Made by a program: the position numbers and the translations under genes. From Burkholderia contaminans (GTDB lineage: Bacteria > Pseudomonadota > Gammaproteobacteria > Burkholderiales > Burkholderiaceae): DNA of 64,000 nt. This document shows positions 28,697 through 37,619 of the stretch, piece after piece; position 1 is the stretch's first letter, and every line of letters starts with the position of its first letter. The stretch is taken from assembly GCF_029633825.1 (NCBI RefSeq), contig NZ_CP090640.1, positions 3,286,001 through 3,350,000 on the forward strand. The letters run 5' to 3'. The notes under the pieces were generated by a model that saw only the letters and a program-made list of their open reading frames with translations, made no database searches and was not told the DNA's origin.

Positions 28697-29998
28697 ATGG
28701 ATGTCATCGTCATAGGCGGCGGAATCAGCGGCGTCGCCACCGCCTACCAGTTGCGCGCGGCCGGCCATCGCGTGTGCGTGGTCGAACGTCACGCCACCGT
28801 CGCACAGGGTGCGACCTACGGCGACGGCGGCGCGCTGCTGCCGAGCCCGCTCGACGTCTGGTTCGGCCCGACCTTCATGCGCCAGCGCCAGCCGCGCGAC
28901 AGCGGCATCGTCTACAAGCCGGGCTTCAACGGCGGCGTGCGCCGCTTCGTCAAGCAGCTCGGCACATTGCGCGAACCCGACGCGTTCGCCGCCCAGTACG
29001 CGCGGCTGCGCCCGCTGATCGATGCGTCGCGCGACACGCTCGCCGACATCGAGACGCGCCTCGAACTCGAATTCGAACAGAAGCCCGGCATCCTGCACGT
29101 GGTGCGCGATCCGCGCGACTGGGAGGCGATGCAGCCCGCACTCGACCTGCTGCGCACGCTCGACCAGCCGTACCGCCTGCTCTCCGCCGACGAATGCGCT
29201 GCGCTCGAGCCGTCGGTGCCGGCCGAACCCGGCTTCGCCGGCGGCGTGCTGCTCGAGACCGAACGCACCGGCAATTGCCCGCTGTTCGCGAAACTGGTCA
29301 AGCAGACGCTCGACGAGCATGGCGTGCAGTTCCGCTTCGGCGCGGAAGTCGCCGCGATCCGCGCCGACACCGGCCGTGCCGCGGTCGAGCTCGTCCCGCC
29401 CGGCGACCGGCGCGCGTCGAACGCACGCGAGGTCGACGTGATTTCCGCCGATGCGATCGTGGTCGCCGCCGGCGCCGGCAGCCTGCCACTGCTCGACCGG
29501 CTCGGCTGGCGCCTGCCGCTGCACCCGGTGCGCGTCCATACGCTCACCGCGCCGGTCGCCTATGAAGAACACGCGCCGCACCTGAACGTCATCGATTCGA
29601 TCAAGCGGATCTCGATCACGCGCACCCACCAGCGGCTGCGCGTCGGCGGCGGCGCCGTGCTGCAGAGCCTGCCCGACACCGCGAAGCCGCTCGCGGAGCC
29701 GCTGTCCGAGGCCGCGCTCGCCTTGCTGGGCCAGGCCGTCCACGACTGGGTGCCCGGCGCCGCGCGGATCTCCGCTGCGTTGTCGTGGCAAGGCACGCAG
29801 TTGCTGTCACCGGACGGCCTGCCGGTCGTCGGTCCGACCCCGCATTCGCGCGTGTTCGTCAATTTCGGACACGGCCCGGCCGGCTGGGGGCTCGCATGCG
29901 GGTCTGCTAAAGTGGTGACCGACTATCTGGGCGGCGACGTGCAGCACTGGCCCGCCGACACGCTCGCCGCGCTGCGCGCCGGGCGCTTCACGACCTGA
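28697..29998 (+). CDS. FAD-dependent D-amino-acid dehydrogenase-like oxidoreductase
   Basis: 433 residues. The Rossmann motif VIVIGGGISGVATAY begins at residue 3 and is followed by the Glu of the FAD ribose contact in VVER. The pattern HATVAQGATYGDGGALLPSP and the C-terminal SPDGLPVVGPTP, FVNFGHGPAGWGLACGSA are typical of DadA. DadA enzymes oxidatively deaminate D-amino acids at the inner-membrane face. Other D-amino-acid oxidases of the DAO fold are possible. No dadX-like racemase is next to it; the repair enzyme for NAD(P)HX follows 52 bp downstream. Confidence 0.88.
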   Translation: MDVIVIGGGISGVATAYQLRAAGHRVCVVERHATVAQGATYGDGGALLPSPLDVWFGPTFMRQRQPRDSGIVYKPGFNGGVRRFVKQLGTLREPDAFAAQYARLRPLIDASRDTLADIETRLELEFEQKPGILHVVRDPRDWEAMQPALDLLRTLDQPYRLLSADECAALEPSVPAEPGFAGGVLLETERTGNCPLFAKLVKQTLDEHGVQFRFGAEVAAIRADTGRAAVELVPPGDRRASNAREVDVISADAIVVAAGAGSLPLLDRLGWRLPLHPVRVHTLTAPVAYEEHAPHLNVIDSIKRISITRTHQRLRVGGGAVLQSLPDTAKPLAEPLSEAALALLGQAVHDWVPGAARISAALSWQGTQLLSPDGLPVVGPTPHSRVFVNFGHGPAGWGLACGSAKVVTDYLGGDVQHWPADTLAALRAGRFTT

Positions 29999-30050
29999 CC
30001 GCCGCGGGCCCGTCCCCGGCGGCCTCCTAGCCAGCCGCCACGACCCCGCG

Positions 30051-31598
30051 ATGACCGTCAATACCCGCCCGCTTCCCGATTCCGATCCGATCGCGCTGCT
30101 GCGCGTCGCCGACCTGCGCACGGCCGAAACCGACGCCGCGGCAGTGCTGCCGCCGCATACGCTGATGGGTCGCGCCGGCGCCGCCGCCGCGCACTGGCTG
30201 TCCGAGCGCATGGCCGGCGACGACCGCCCCGTGTGGTTCGCGGTCGGCCCGGGCAACAACGGCGGCGACGCGCTGGTTGCCGCCGCCCACCTCCAGCAGC
30301 TTGGCGTCGCCACGCAAGCGTGGATGCCGGTGCCGGTGAAACCGGACGACGCGCAATGGGCGCTCGGCCTCGCGCGCGCAGCCGGCGTACCGCTGTCCGC
30401 CGCACCGCCTGCTTCGCTGGACGGCTTTGCATGGGTCGTCGACGGGCTGTTCGGCATCGGTCTCGGCCGCGCACTCGACGGCGCATTCGCCGAGCAGGCC
30501 CGGCGCATCGCCGCGCATGCGCGCAGCGGCGGCCAGGTGCTCGCACTCGATATCCCGAGCGGGCTCGACAGCGATACGGGCCGGATCGTCGGCGCGGGTG
30601 CCGCTGTCGCCGCCACCCATACGCTCACCTTCATCGCCGCGAAGCCGGGCCTCTACACCGGCGAGGGTCGTGATCTCGCCGGCGAGATCGACGTCGCATC
30701 GCTCGACGTCGCGCCGCCCGCCGCGCCGGCCATCGTGCTGAACGCGCCCGCGCGGTTCGCCGCCGCCCTGCCCCCGCGCGCATTCGCGTCCCACAAGGGC
30801 ACGTTCGGCAGTCTCGCGGTACTCGGCGGCGACACGGGCATGTGCGGTGCGCCGATCCCGGCCGCCCGCGCCGCGCTGTTCGCCGGTGCCGGCAAGGTGC
30901 ACGTCGGCTTCCTCGGCGCCGGCGCGCCGCCGTACGACCCGCCGTTTCCCGAACTGATGCTGCATCCGGCTGACGGCCTCGATCTCGGCGCGATGACCGC
31001 CATCGCGGCCGGCTGCGGGCTGGGTACGCGCGAGGCCGCGGCGACGCTCGTGCGCGACGTGCTCGCACACGATGCCGCAACGCTGCTCGATGCCGATGCG
31101 CTGAACCTCGTCGCGGCACATGCCGATCTCGCGGCCGCCGTCGCTACGCGCGGTACGCGCGGCAATCCGTGCGTGCTGACGCCGCACCCGCTCGAAGCCG
31201 CCCGGTTGCTCGGCAGCGACACGGCGACGATCCAGCACGACCGTGTCGCCGCCGCGCAGGCGCTCGCGGCGCGTTATGTAGCGAACGTCGTGCTGAAAGG
31301 CTCGGGCACGGTGATTGCGGCGCCGGACGGCCGCGTGACGATCAATCCGACCGGCAATGCGGCGCTCGCCACGGGCGGCACCGGCGACGTGCTCGGCGGA
31401 CTGATCGGCGCGTTGCTCGCGCAGCGCGTCGCGCCGTACGAAGCGGCGCTCGCGGGCGTCTACCTGCACGGCCTCGCGGCCGACACGCTGACCGCGCACG
31501 GCACCGGCCCGGCCGGACTCACGGCCGGCGAACTCGCGCCGATGGTGCGCACGTTGATCAATCGCCTTTTTTACGCGTCGCCGCGCGCCGACACATAA
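30051..31598 (+). CDS. nnr: bifunctional NAD(P)HX epimerase/dehydratase
   Basis: 515 residues with two domains. The N-terminal YjeF_N domain (about 1-220) has PGNNGGDALVAA and DIPSGLDSDTG for the epimerase; the C-terminal ribokinase-like domain (about 235-505) has SHKGTFGSLAVLGGDTGM, GSGTV and TGGTGDVLGGLIGALLAQ for the ADP- or ATP-dependent dehydratase. The enzyme repairs damaged, hydrated NADH and NADPH in the cytoplasm. This fusion is the same arrangement as E. coli YjeF. It is preceded by a flavin dehydrogenase gene and followed by pgi. Confidence 0.95.
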   Translation: MTVNTRPLPDSDPIALLRVADLRTAETDAAAVLPPHTLMGRAGAAAAHWLSERMAGDDRPVWFAVGPGNNGGDALVAAAHLQQLGVATQAWMPVPVKPDDAQWALGLARAAGVPLSAAPPASLDGFAWVVDGLFGIGLGRALDGAFAEQARRIAAHARSGGQVLALDIPSGLDSDTGRIVGAGAAVAATHTLTFIAAKPGLYTGEGRDLAGEIDVASLDVAPPAAPAIVLNAPARFAAALPPRAFASHKGTFGSLAVLGGDTGMCGAPIPAARAALFAGAGKVHVGFLGAGAPPYDPPFPELMLHPADGLDLGAMTAIAAGCGLGTREAAATLVRDVLAHDAATLLDADALNLVAAHADLAAAVATRGTRGNPCVLTPHPLEAARLLGSDTATIQHDRVAAAQALAARYVANVVLKGSGTVIAAPDGRVTINPTGNAALATGGTGDVLGGLIGALLAQRVAPYEAALAGVYLHGLAADTLTAHGTGPAGLTAGELAPMVRTLINRLFYASPRADT

Positions 31599-31709
31599 GG
31601 CCGCTATACTGACTGCCCCGCCGCACGGCGGGCCCTCTCGTCCGCCGGCCTTCCGATCCCGATGAGCCGGCGCGGCATTCCTCCCGATTCACGCTTCACT
31701 CGAACCGCC

Positions 31710-33332
31710 ATGACGCTGAATTCGCTCCCCGCCTGGACTGCCCTTCAATCCCACTTCGAGCAAATCCGCCATGCTCGCCTGCGCGACTGGTTCGCGCCGG
31801 AAAACGACCACGCGCCGACGCGTGCCGAACGCTTCACGCTCGCGGGCGGCGGCCTCGCGGCCGATTTCTCGAAGAACCGCATCAATGACGAGACGCTGCG
31901 CCTGCTCGTGCAGCTCGCGCGCGACGCGGGCGTCGAAGCGCGCCGCGACGCGATGTTCGCGGGTGAGATCGTCAACCCGACAGAAGGCCGCGCCGCGCTG
32001 CACACCGCGCTGCGCGCGACCGATCCGCGAGCGCCGTTCCACGCGCAGATCAGCGCCGAGCGCGCGAAGATGGCGACCTTCGCGCGCGCCGTGCGCAGCG
32101 GCACGTGGACGGGCTACACCGGCAAGCGCATCCGCCATGTGATCAACATCGGCATCGGCGGCTCCGATCTCGGGCCGAAGATGGTCGTACATGCTTTGCA
32201 CTACGTCGCGACGCCCGACATCACCACGCACTTCGTGTCGAACGTCGACGGCGCCGATCTCGCACGCGTGCTCGAACAGGTCGACCCGGAAGAAACGCTC
32301 GCGATCATCGTGTCGAAAACCTTCACGACGCTCGAGACGATGACGAACGCGCGCTCGCTGCGCGACTGGTTCATCGCACGCGGCTGCCCCGAGGAAGCGC
32401 TCGCGAAGCACTTCGTCGGCGTGTCGGCGAACCCGGCCGAAGTCGTGAAGTTCGGCATCGCCGCGGACAACGTGTTCGAAATGTGGGACTGGGTCGGCGG
32501 CCGCTATTCGCTGTGGTCGGCAGTCGGCCTGTCGATCATGATCGCGATCGGCCCCGAGCAGTTCGACGAGCTGCTGGCCGGCGCGAACGACATGGACCGT
32601 CATTTCCGCGAAGCGCCGCTCGAGCGCAACCTGCCCGTGCTGCTCGGCCTGATCGGTATCTGGTACCGGAATTTCTTCGGTTCGCAGAGCTATCTCGTCG
32701 CACCGTATTCGGAAGCGCTGCACTACCTGCCGTCATACCTGCAGCAGCTCGAAATGGAGAGCAACGGCAAATCCGCGCGCCTGGACGGCACCTTCGTCGA
32801 CTACCCGACCTCCGCGGTCACGTGGGGCGAGCCGGGCACCAACGGCCAGCACGCGTTCTTCCAGATGCTGCACCAGGGCCCGACGATCGTGCCGATCGAC
32901 TTCATCGCGGTGCTGACACCCGAGCATCCGCTCGCGAGCCATCATCCGAAGCTGCTGGCGAACTGCTTTGCGCAGAGCGAGGCGCTGATGCTCGGCCGCA
33001 CGCTCGATGAAGCGCGCAAGGTCGCGGGGCCGGGCAAGGAGGCGCTCGCGCCGCATCTGACGTTCCCCGGCAACCGCCCGACGACGACGCTGCTCGTCGA
33101 TGCGCTGACGCCGCGCACGCTTGGCGCGCTGATCGCGCTGTACGAACACAAAGTGCTCGTGCAGGCAACGGTGTGGGACATCAATCCGTTCGACCAGTGG
33201 GGCGTCGAGCTCGGCAAGATTCTCGGGAAGGTGGTGGAAGCCGACCTGACGGCCGAGTCTGTCGATCCGGCGAAGCACGACTCGTCGACCACCGCGCTGA
33301 TCGAGCGCGCCCGTGCGGCGCTGAAGCGCTGA
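31710..33332 (+). CDS. pgi: glucose-6-phosphate isomerase
   Basis: 540 residues, the usual bacterial length. The substrate-binding [15 protein letters not shown] block, [15 protein letters not shown], the catalytic Glu region ESNGKSARL and the C-terminal [10 protein letters not shown] signature are all present. The enzyme interconverts glucose 6-phosphate and fructose 6-phosphate in the cytoplasm. The ATG at 31710 gives the family start MTLNSLPAW; the frame is open to 31662. A TATACT at 31605-31610 could be the -10 element but lacks a good -35. Confidence 0.97.
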   Translation: MTLNSLPAWTALQSHFEQIRHARLRDWFAPENDHAPTRAERFTLAGGGLAADFSKNRINDETLRLLVQLARDAGVEARRDAMFAGEIVNPTEGRAALHTALRATDPRAPFHAQISAERAKMATFARAVRSGTWTGYTGKRIRHVINIGIGGSDLGPKMVVHALHYVATPDITTHFVSNVDGADLARVLEQVDPEETLAIIVSKTFTTLETMTNARSLRDWFIARGCPEEALAKHFVGVSANPAEVVKFGIAADNVFEMWDWVGGRYSLWSAVGLSIMIAIGPEQFDELLAGANDMDRHFREAPLERNLPVLLGLIGIWYRNFFGSQSYLVAPYSEALHYLPSYLQQLEMESNGKSARLDGTFVDYPTSAVTWGEPGTNGQHAFFQMLHQGPTIVPIDFIAVLTPEHPLASHHPKLLANCFAQSEALMLGRTLDEARKVAGPGKEALAPHLTFPGNRPTTTLLVDALTPRTLGALIALYEHKVLVQATVWDINPFDQWGVELGKILGKVVEADLTAESVDPAKHDSSTTALIERARAALKR

Positions 33333-33359
33333 TGCGCTGAGGTATCGGCGTCATGCAGA

Positions 33360-33393
33360 GGCCGGCCGCGCAGCCCTGCTTGCGCGACCGGCC
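33360..33393. terminator. hairpin between convergent pgi and ybbA
   Basis: Thirteen-base arms (GGCCGGCCGCGCA with TGCGCGACCGGCC, one mismatch) around an 8-nt loop. It sits between the two stop codons and probably serves both, although no T-run follows. Confidence 0.5.
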
Positions 33394-33400
33394 GCTCGAT

Positions 33401-34114
33401 TCAGGTGCCGCGCCGCTCCGTGTGCGGCTCGACGATGCGTCCGGCGTCGATCGTCACGGTCGTCGCACAGCGGCGTGCAAGTTCGACATCGTGCGTGACA
33501 AGCACGAGCGTGGCGCCATGTGTGCGGTTCAGTTCGAACATCAGGTCGATGACCGCATGGCCCGTGGCTGCATCGAGGCTACCGGTCGGCTCGTCGGCAA
33601 ACAGGATCGCCGGGCGCGTGACGAATGCGCGCGCAAGCGCGACACGCTGCTGCTCGCCCCCGGACAACAGCTTCGGATAATGCGCGGTGCGCTCGCCGAG
33701 ACCGACCTGCACGAGCAGCGCCCGGGCACGATCAGCTGCTTCACGCGCGCTGATGCCGCCCTGCAGCTCGAGCGGCAGCATCACGTTCTCGAGCGCCGTG
33801 AGGTGCGGCATCAACTGGAACGACTGGAACACGAAGCCGACTGCGCCGTTGCGCAGTGCCGCGCGCGCATCCTCGTCGAGCTGGTCGAGCGCACGACCGA
33901 GCAGGCGAACCGTGCCGCTCGTCGCGCTGTCCAACCCGGCAAGCAGGCCGAGCAGCGTCGATTTGCCCGACCCCGACGCGCCGACGATCGCGAGGCTGCT
34001 GCCCGGCTGCACGGCGAGCGTGATGCCGTCGAGGATCGTCAGCTCGCCCGTTGCATCGGCGACCCGCTTGCATACGTCATGGACTTCGATGATCGGATCG
34101 GTAATCTTGAACAT
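33401..34114 (-). CDS. ybbA: ABC transporter ATP-binding protein YbbA
   Basis: 237 residues, one ABC ATPase domain of the LolD/MacB type: Walker A GASGSGKST near residue 44, signature LSGGEQQR, Walker B ILFADEPTG and the switch His in LVTHD. It diverges from tesA exactly as in E. coli, where ybbA lies next to ybbP and tesA; no ybbP-like permease gene follows within the window. The ATG shares the bases CATG with the divergent tesA start, so promoters of each gene must lie within the other coding region, or one start is misplaced. Confidence 0.9.
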   Translation of the reverse strand: MFKITDPIIEVHDVCKRVADATGELTILDGITLAVQPGSSLAIVGASGSGKSTLLGLLAGLDSATSGTVRLLGRALDQLDEDARAALRNGAVGFVFQSFQLMPHLTALENVMLPLELQGGISAREAADRARALLVQVGLGERTAHYPKLLSGGEQQRVALARAFVTRPAILFADEPTGSLDAATGHAVIDLMFELNRTHGATLVLVTHDVELARRCATTVTIDAGRIVEPHTERRGT

Positions 34115-34787
34115 GGACACGACATTTCGCTGGAAAAGACGCGCGGCATTCGCCGCGCTGCTGGGCACCCTGCTCGCGGCTACCGTGCCGGCACGCGCCG
34201 CAACGACGCCGGCAGCGACATCGGGCCAGCCCGTGATCGTCGTGCTCGGCGACAGCCTGTCGGCCGAATACGGGCTGCCGCGTGACACCGGCTGGGTAGC
34301 ATTGCTGCGGCAACGGCTCACGACCGAGCGAATCGATTATAGCGTCGCGAACGCCAGCGTCAGCGGCGACACCACGAGCGGCGGCCGAGCGCGACTGCCC
34401 GCGGTGCTGCAGCGGCTCAAGCCGGCGATCGTCGTCGTCGAGCTCGGGTCGAACGATGCGTTGCGCGGCGTGCCGCTCGCAACGACAGAACAGAACCTGC
34501 GCGACATCATCGCCGGTGCGCGACAGGCGCGGGCGAAAGTCGTGCTGGTCGGCATGTATGTGCCACCCAATTACGGCCCCGACTACACGCAGAAGTTCCA
34601 CGCCGTCTATACGCGGCTGTCGAAGGATCTCGGCGTGCCGCTCGTGCCGTTCCTGCTGGCCGGCATCGAGAACAAGCCGGAGTTGTTCCAGGCCGACCAG
34701 ATGCACCCTGCACAGCAGGCACAAGGCATTCTGCTCGACAACGTCTGGCCGGCGCTGAAACCGCTGCTCGGCAAGCCGCGCGGCTGA
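34113..34787 (+). CDS. tesA: arylesterase/lysophospholipase TesA (SGNH hydrolase)
   Basis: 224 residues. A Sec signal peptide covers about residues 1-29 (two Arg-Arg near the start, then AFAALLGTLLAATVPARA). Block I of the SGNH family is VVLGDSLSAEYGL with the nucleophile Ser, block III is ELGSNDALRG with the Asn, and block V is QADQMHPAQQAQG with Asp and His. The periplasmic enzyme hydrolyses acyl esters and thioesters. The start has no clear Shine-Dalgarno; an in-frame ATG at 34089 is an alternative. Divergent from ybbA. Confidence 0.93.
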   Translation: MDTTFRWKRRAAFAALLGTLLAATVPARAATTPAATSGQPVIVVLGDSLSAEYGLPRDTGWVALLRQRLTTERIDYSVANASVSGDTTSGGRARLPAVLQRLKPAIVVVELGSNDALRGVPLATTEQNLRDIIAGARQARAKVVLVGMYVPPNYGPDYTQKFHAVYTRLSKDLGVPLVPFLLAGIENKPELFQADQMHPAQQAQGILLDNVWPALKPLLGKPRG

Positions 34788-34807
34788 CGCTGCCGCCCCG
34801 CCGGAAA

Positions 34808-34840
34808 ACAAAAAGCCCCGCATCAAGCGGGGCTTTTTGT
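34808..34840. terminator. bidirectional terminator between tesA and ppiD
   Basis: AAAAAGCCCCGC and GCGGGGCTTTTT arms around a short ATCAA loop; the A- and T-runs make it effective on both strands for the converging tesA and ppiD transcripts. Confidence 0.9.
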
Positions 34841-34857
34841 TGCGCGCGAAACGACGC

Positions 34858-36792
34858 TCAGTTGTCGCCGTCCTGCGACTGGCTGGCCGTCGAGCCGTAC
34901 AGCTTCACCTTCGAGCGATCACGCAGCGCGGCGAGATACGCTTCGCCTTCGCTCTGCGCATCGGTCTGCGACATCTGCTGCTGTGCGGCGGCCAGTTGCT
35001 GCGGATCGACCGCCGAGCCCGGGATCACCGCGTTCACGCGGTAGATCGCGTAGCCGTCCGCGCCGAGATCGACACCGACATATGCCGGCAGCGTCTTCGC
35101 GTCGACCTTGTAGACGGCGCTCAGCGCAGCCGGCGTCAGGCCCTGCGACTGCGTGCGCGAGACTTTCTGCGCAGCCCCGAACCCGTCGACCGACTTCGAC
35201 TTCTGCAGTTCGGCGAGCTTCGTTGCGCCCGCCTTCTTCGCGAGTTCCGCAGCCTGCTCGGCAACGACCTTCTGGCGCACGACGTCCTTGATCGCGTCGA
35301 GCGCGGGCACGGCAGCCGGCTTGTAGTCCGTTACGCGCGCCGAGATCAGCGTGTTGTTGCCGACGTCGATCGCCTGCGTGTTGTTCTGGTTCTTCACTGC
35401 GTCGTTCGCGAATACGGCGGCCAGGAACTTCGGATTGTTCAACGGGCTCGTCGGCGGCAGCTGCGGATTCGGCGTCGGCGTGACGGTGGCCGTCTGGATC
35501 GTCAGCTTGTACTTGTCCGCGGCCGGCTGCAGCGTCTTCGCCTTTTCGTAGACGGTGGACGTGAAGCCTTCCGCGTTGTCCGTGAACGCCTTCGATGCGT
35601 ACTGCTGCTTGAGCTCGACTGCGATCTGGTCCTTCACGTCGGCGAACGGCTTGACGGCCGCCGGCTTCACTTCCGTTGCCTTCAGGATGTGGAAGCCCAG
35701 ATCCGACTGCACGACACCGCTCACGTCGCCCTGCTTGAGCGCGAACGCGGCATCGTCGAACGCCTTGCCGCCCGCCGTCGAGCCACGCGCGATGAAGCCG
35801 AGGTCGCCGCCCTTCGCCGCCGACGGTGCGTCCTGCGAGCTCTTCTGCGCGATCTGCGCGAACTGGTCCGGGTGCGCCTTCACGTCGGCCAGCAGCTGCT
35901 CGGCCTTCGTCTTCGCTGCAGCCTTGTCGGCCGCGCTTGCGCTGCCCGGCGCGGCGATGAAGATGTGGCTCACGCGCACCTGTGCCTCGGTGCGGAAGTG
36001 CGTCGGGTTGTCGTCGTAGAACTTCTTGATGTCCGCATCGGTCGGCTGCGCGCTCGCGGCGGCTGCGGCCGGCGAATAGACGAGGTACTGGATCGTCGCG
36101 GTCTCCGGCGTCGCGAAGCTCTGCTTGTGCGCGTCATAGTACGCGGCGAGCTGCGCGTCGGTTGGCTGGACCTTCGCGGCGAAGTCGCTCGTCTTCAGCA
36201 CGAGCGCCTGCACTTCGCGCTGCTGCGCGGCGAGTTCGGACAGGCGTTGCGCGAGGCTCTTCGGCGTGAATGCAGTCGACACGATGCTGGCGGGGATCTG
36301 ATCCAGCGCGAGGCTGTAGCGCACCCGTTCTTGGAATTGCTCCGGCGTCATCCCTTGGAATGACAGCAATTGCGCATAACGTTCGACGTCAATCGTGCCG
36401 TCGGGTTTCTTCGCCGCTGCGACCAACGGCGTGCTCATCAGCGCGTCGCGCACGGCGTTGTCGGATGCGGTCAGATGCAGACGTTGGGTCTCGTCGGCCA
36501 GCACGCGTTGCTGGATCAGGCCATCGAGCACCTGCTTGCGGTGCTCGGGCGTATCGAACATCTTGATGTCGAACTGCCCGCCGAGCGCCTGACGCGCCTG
36601 GTCGATCTGCTGGCGGAACGCGCCGTCGAATTCGACCCGCGTGATCTTGTGCCCGTTGACTGCCGCGACGTTCGCGCTATCGTCGAAGAAACCGCGGAAG
36701 CCTTGGATCCCGACGAAACCCAGCCCCGGCAACACGATCAGGAGCAGGAGCGCCATCATCAGGCGCTGGTGATTACGGAAGAAATCGAGCAT
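34858..36792 (-). CDS. ppiD: PpiD-type periplasmic folding chaperone
   Basis: 644 residues. The N-terminus MLDFFRNHQRLMMALLLLIV is the short cytoplasmic tail and single membrane anchor of PpiD. A SurA_N-like chaperone segment follows (about 35-165), then a parvulin domain at about residues 260-370 (ARGSTAGGKAFDDAAFALKQ, SDLGFHILKATEV) and a long C-terminal domain with SurA-like helices. PpiD works at the periplasmic exit of the Sec translocon. It is the last gene of the lon/clp block and is read in the same direction as the tRNA-Val/tRNA-Asp unit upstream. Confidence 0.94.
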   Translation of the reverse strand: MLDFFRNHQRLMMALLLLIVLPGLGFVGIQGFRGFFDDSANVAAVNGHKITRVEFDGAFRQQIDQARQALGGQFDIKMFDTPEHRKQVLDGLIQQRVLADETQRLHLTASDNAVRDALMSTPLVAAAKKPDGTIDVERYAQLLSFQGMTPEQFQERVRYSLALDQIPASIVSTAFTPKSLAQRLSELAAQQREVQALVLKTSDFAAKVQPTDAQLAAYYDAHKQSFATPETATIQYLVYSPAAAAASAQPTDADIKKFYDDNPTHFRTEAQVRVSHIFIAAPGSASAADKAAAKTKAEQLLADVKAHPDQFAQIAQKSSQDAPSAAKGGDLGFIARGSTAGGKAFDDAAFALKQGDVSGVVQSDLGFHILKATEVKPAAVKPFADVKDQIAVELKQQYASKAFTDNAEGFTSTVYEKAKTLQPAADKYKLTIQTATVTPTPNPQLPPTSPLNNPKFLAAVFANDAVKNQNNTQAIDVGNNTLISARVTDYKPAAVPALDAIKDVVRQKVVAEQAAELAKKAGATKLAELQKSKSVDGFGAAQKVSRTQSQGLTPAALSAVYKVDAKTLPAYVGVDLGADGYAIYRVNAVIPGSAVDPQQLAAAQQQMSQTDAQSEGEAYLAALRDRSKVKLYGSTASQSQDGDN

Positions 36793-36902
36793 GCGTGACG
36801 GGAAAATTGGACAAAACGTCCGATATTACAACATACGGGGTGGGACGGGAGAAAAGCAGACGCACTGCGGGCAAGTACGGCGGAGCAAACAGGCGCATAA
36901 AA

Positions 36903-36933
36903 CGAAAATGTCCGCACAAGGCGGGCACTTTCG
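36903..36933 (-). terminator. terminator-like hairpin at the end of the tRNA-linked repeats
   Basis: On the minus strand GTGCCCGCC and a diverged GCGGACATTTT arm form an imperfect hairpin followed by a T-run. It stands where the repeat units have their own terminator and closes the array before ppiD. Confidence 0.5.
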
Positions 36934-36939
36934 TTTGTT

Positions 36940-37120
36940 TGGCGGAGCGGGACGGGACTCGCCTGCATCCTGCGGGCCGCGGATGCGCGTGCACGCGCAT
37001 CCCTTCGAGTCCCGCCGGAAGCCGCGCAAGCTTCCTTCACTCCGCAGTCACGCGCCCGCTGGCGGGCGCAACCGGAAACGCAAATGAAAAAGCCCGCACG
37101 AGGCGGGCTTCTTCATTTTC
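36940..37120 (-). repeat. tRNA-linked repeat unit 2 (rtT-like)
   Basis: In transcript direction (high to low coordinates) the unit opens with a terminator-like hairpin at 37086-37110, then hairpin GCGCCCGC/GCGGGCGC, then GGAAGC/GCTTCC, then a 22-bp palindrome at 36981-37002 (half-site GGATGCGCGTG), and ends with a copy of the last 21 nt of tRNA-Asp including CCA (36940-36961, with one extra base). It is about 94% identical to the unit at 37121-37303. The differences include a 3-base length change that keeps a hairpin, which suggests that structure is maintained. Confidence 0.8.
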
Positions 37121-37303
37121 TGGCGGAGCGGACGGGACTCGCCTACATCCTGCAGGCCGCGGATGCGCGTGCACGCGCATCCCTTCGAGTCCCGCCGGAA
37201 GCTGCGCAGGCAGCTTCCTCCACTCCGCAGTCACGCGCCCGCCAGCGGGCGCAACCGAAAACGCAAATGAAAAAGCCCGCGCGAGGCGGGCTTCTTCATT
37301 TTC
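37121..37303 (-). repeat. tRNA-linked repeat unit 1 (rtT-like)
   Basis: The unit directly after tRNA-Asp. It contains a terminator-like hairpin at 37268-37292 (AGCCCGCCTCGCGCGGGCT on the minus strand, then TTTTT), hairpins GCGCCCGC/GCGGGCGC and GGAAGCTGC/GCAGCTTCC, the 22-bp palindrome at 37161-37182, and an exact copy of the last 21 nt of tRNA-Asp at 37121-37141. The arms GGGACTCG and CGAGTCCC also pair across the palindrome. The period to the next copy is 181-183 bp. Confidence 0.85.
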
Positions 37304-37380
37304 TGGCGGAGCGGACGGGACTCGAACCCGCGACCCCCGGCGTGACAGGCCGGTATTCTAACCGACTGAACTACCGCTCC
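37304..37380 (-). tRNA. tRNA-Asp (GTC)
   Basis: A 77-nt cloverleaf with encoded CCA. The acceptor arms are GGAGCGG and CCGCTCC, the D-loop is AGTCGGTTAGAA, the anticodon loop reads CTGTCAC with anticodon GTC, and the T-arm is GGGTTCGAGTCCCG. It lies 23 bp after tRNA-Val on the same strand and is followed by the two repeat units that copy its 3' end. Confidence 0.97.
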
Positions 37381-37403
37381 TTGGTCTGGCTGAATCAGGA
37401 AAC

Positions 37404-37479
37404 TGGTGGGTGCTGAGGGGTTCGAACCCCCGACCTACGCCTTGTAAGGGCGCCGCTCTACCAGCTGAGCTAAGCACCC
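37404..37479 (-). tRNA. tRNA-Val (TAC)
   Basis: A 76-nt cloverleaf with encoded CCA. The acceptor arms are GGGTGCT and AGCACCC, the D-arm contains AGCTCAGCTGGTAGAGC, the anticodon loop reads CTTACAA with anticodon TAC, and the T-loop is GGTTCGAACC. It is the first gene of a Val-Asp tRNA pair. Confidence 0.97.
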
Positions 37480-37538
37480 GTTTCCGATTCGTTCTGGCTG
37501 CGATCTGCGTTTCGGCATCAACAACCAGCGAGCCCGCA

Positions 37539-37567
37539 AGTTTAATTCATCCCCGATCATTTTGCAA
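37539..37567 (-). promoter_or_regulatory. promoter of the tRNA-Val/tRNA-Asp unit
   Basis: On the minus strand TTGCAA (37562-37567) and TAAACT (37539-37544) are 17 bp apart, followed by the GC-rich discriminator TGCGGGC typical of stringently controlled stable-RNA promoters. Confidence 0.65.
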
Positions 37568-37619
37568 AGCCCTGACGCGAATTTTTTAAACGTTCACGCA
37601 CACGATTCGGCGACGCATA

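Noticed and set aside
36940..36961. Additional tRNA-Asp genes
   Set aside because: Only the last 21-22 nt of the tRNA are present; no acceptor 5' strand, D-arm or anticodon arm.
36940..37303. CRISPR array
   Set aside because: Repeats are about 182 bp, only two, and contain tRNA 3' ends and terminators. There are no short repeats with unique spacers.
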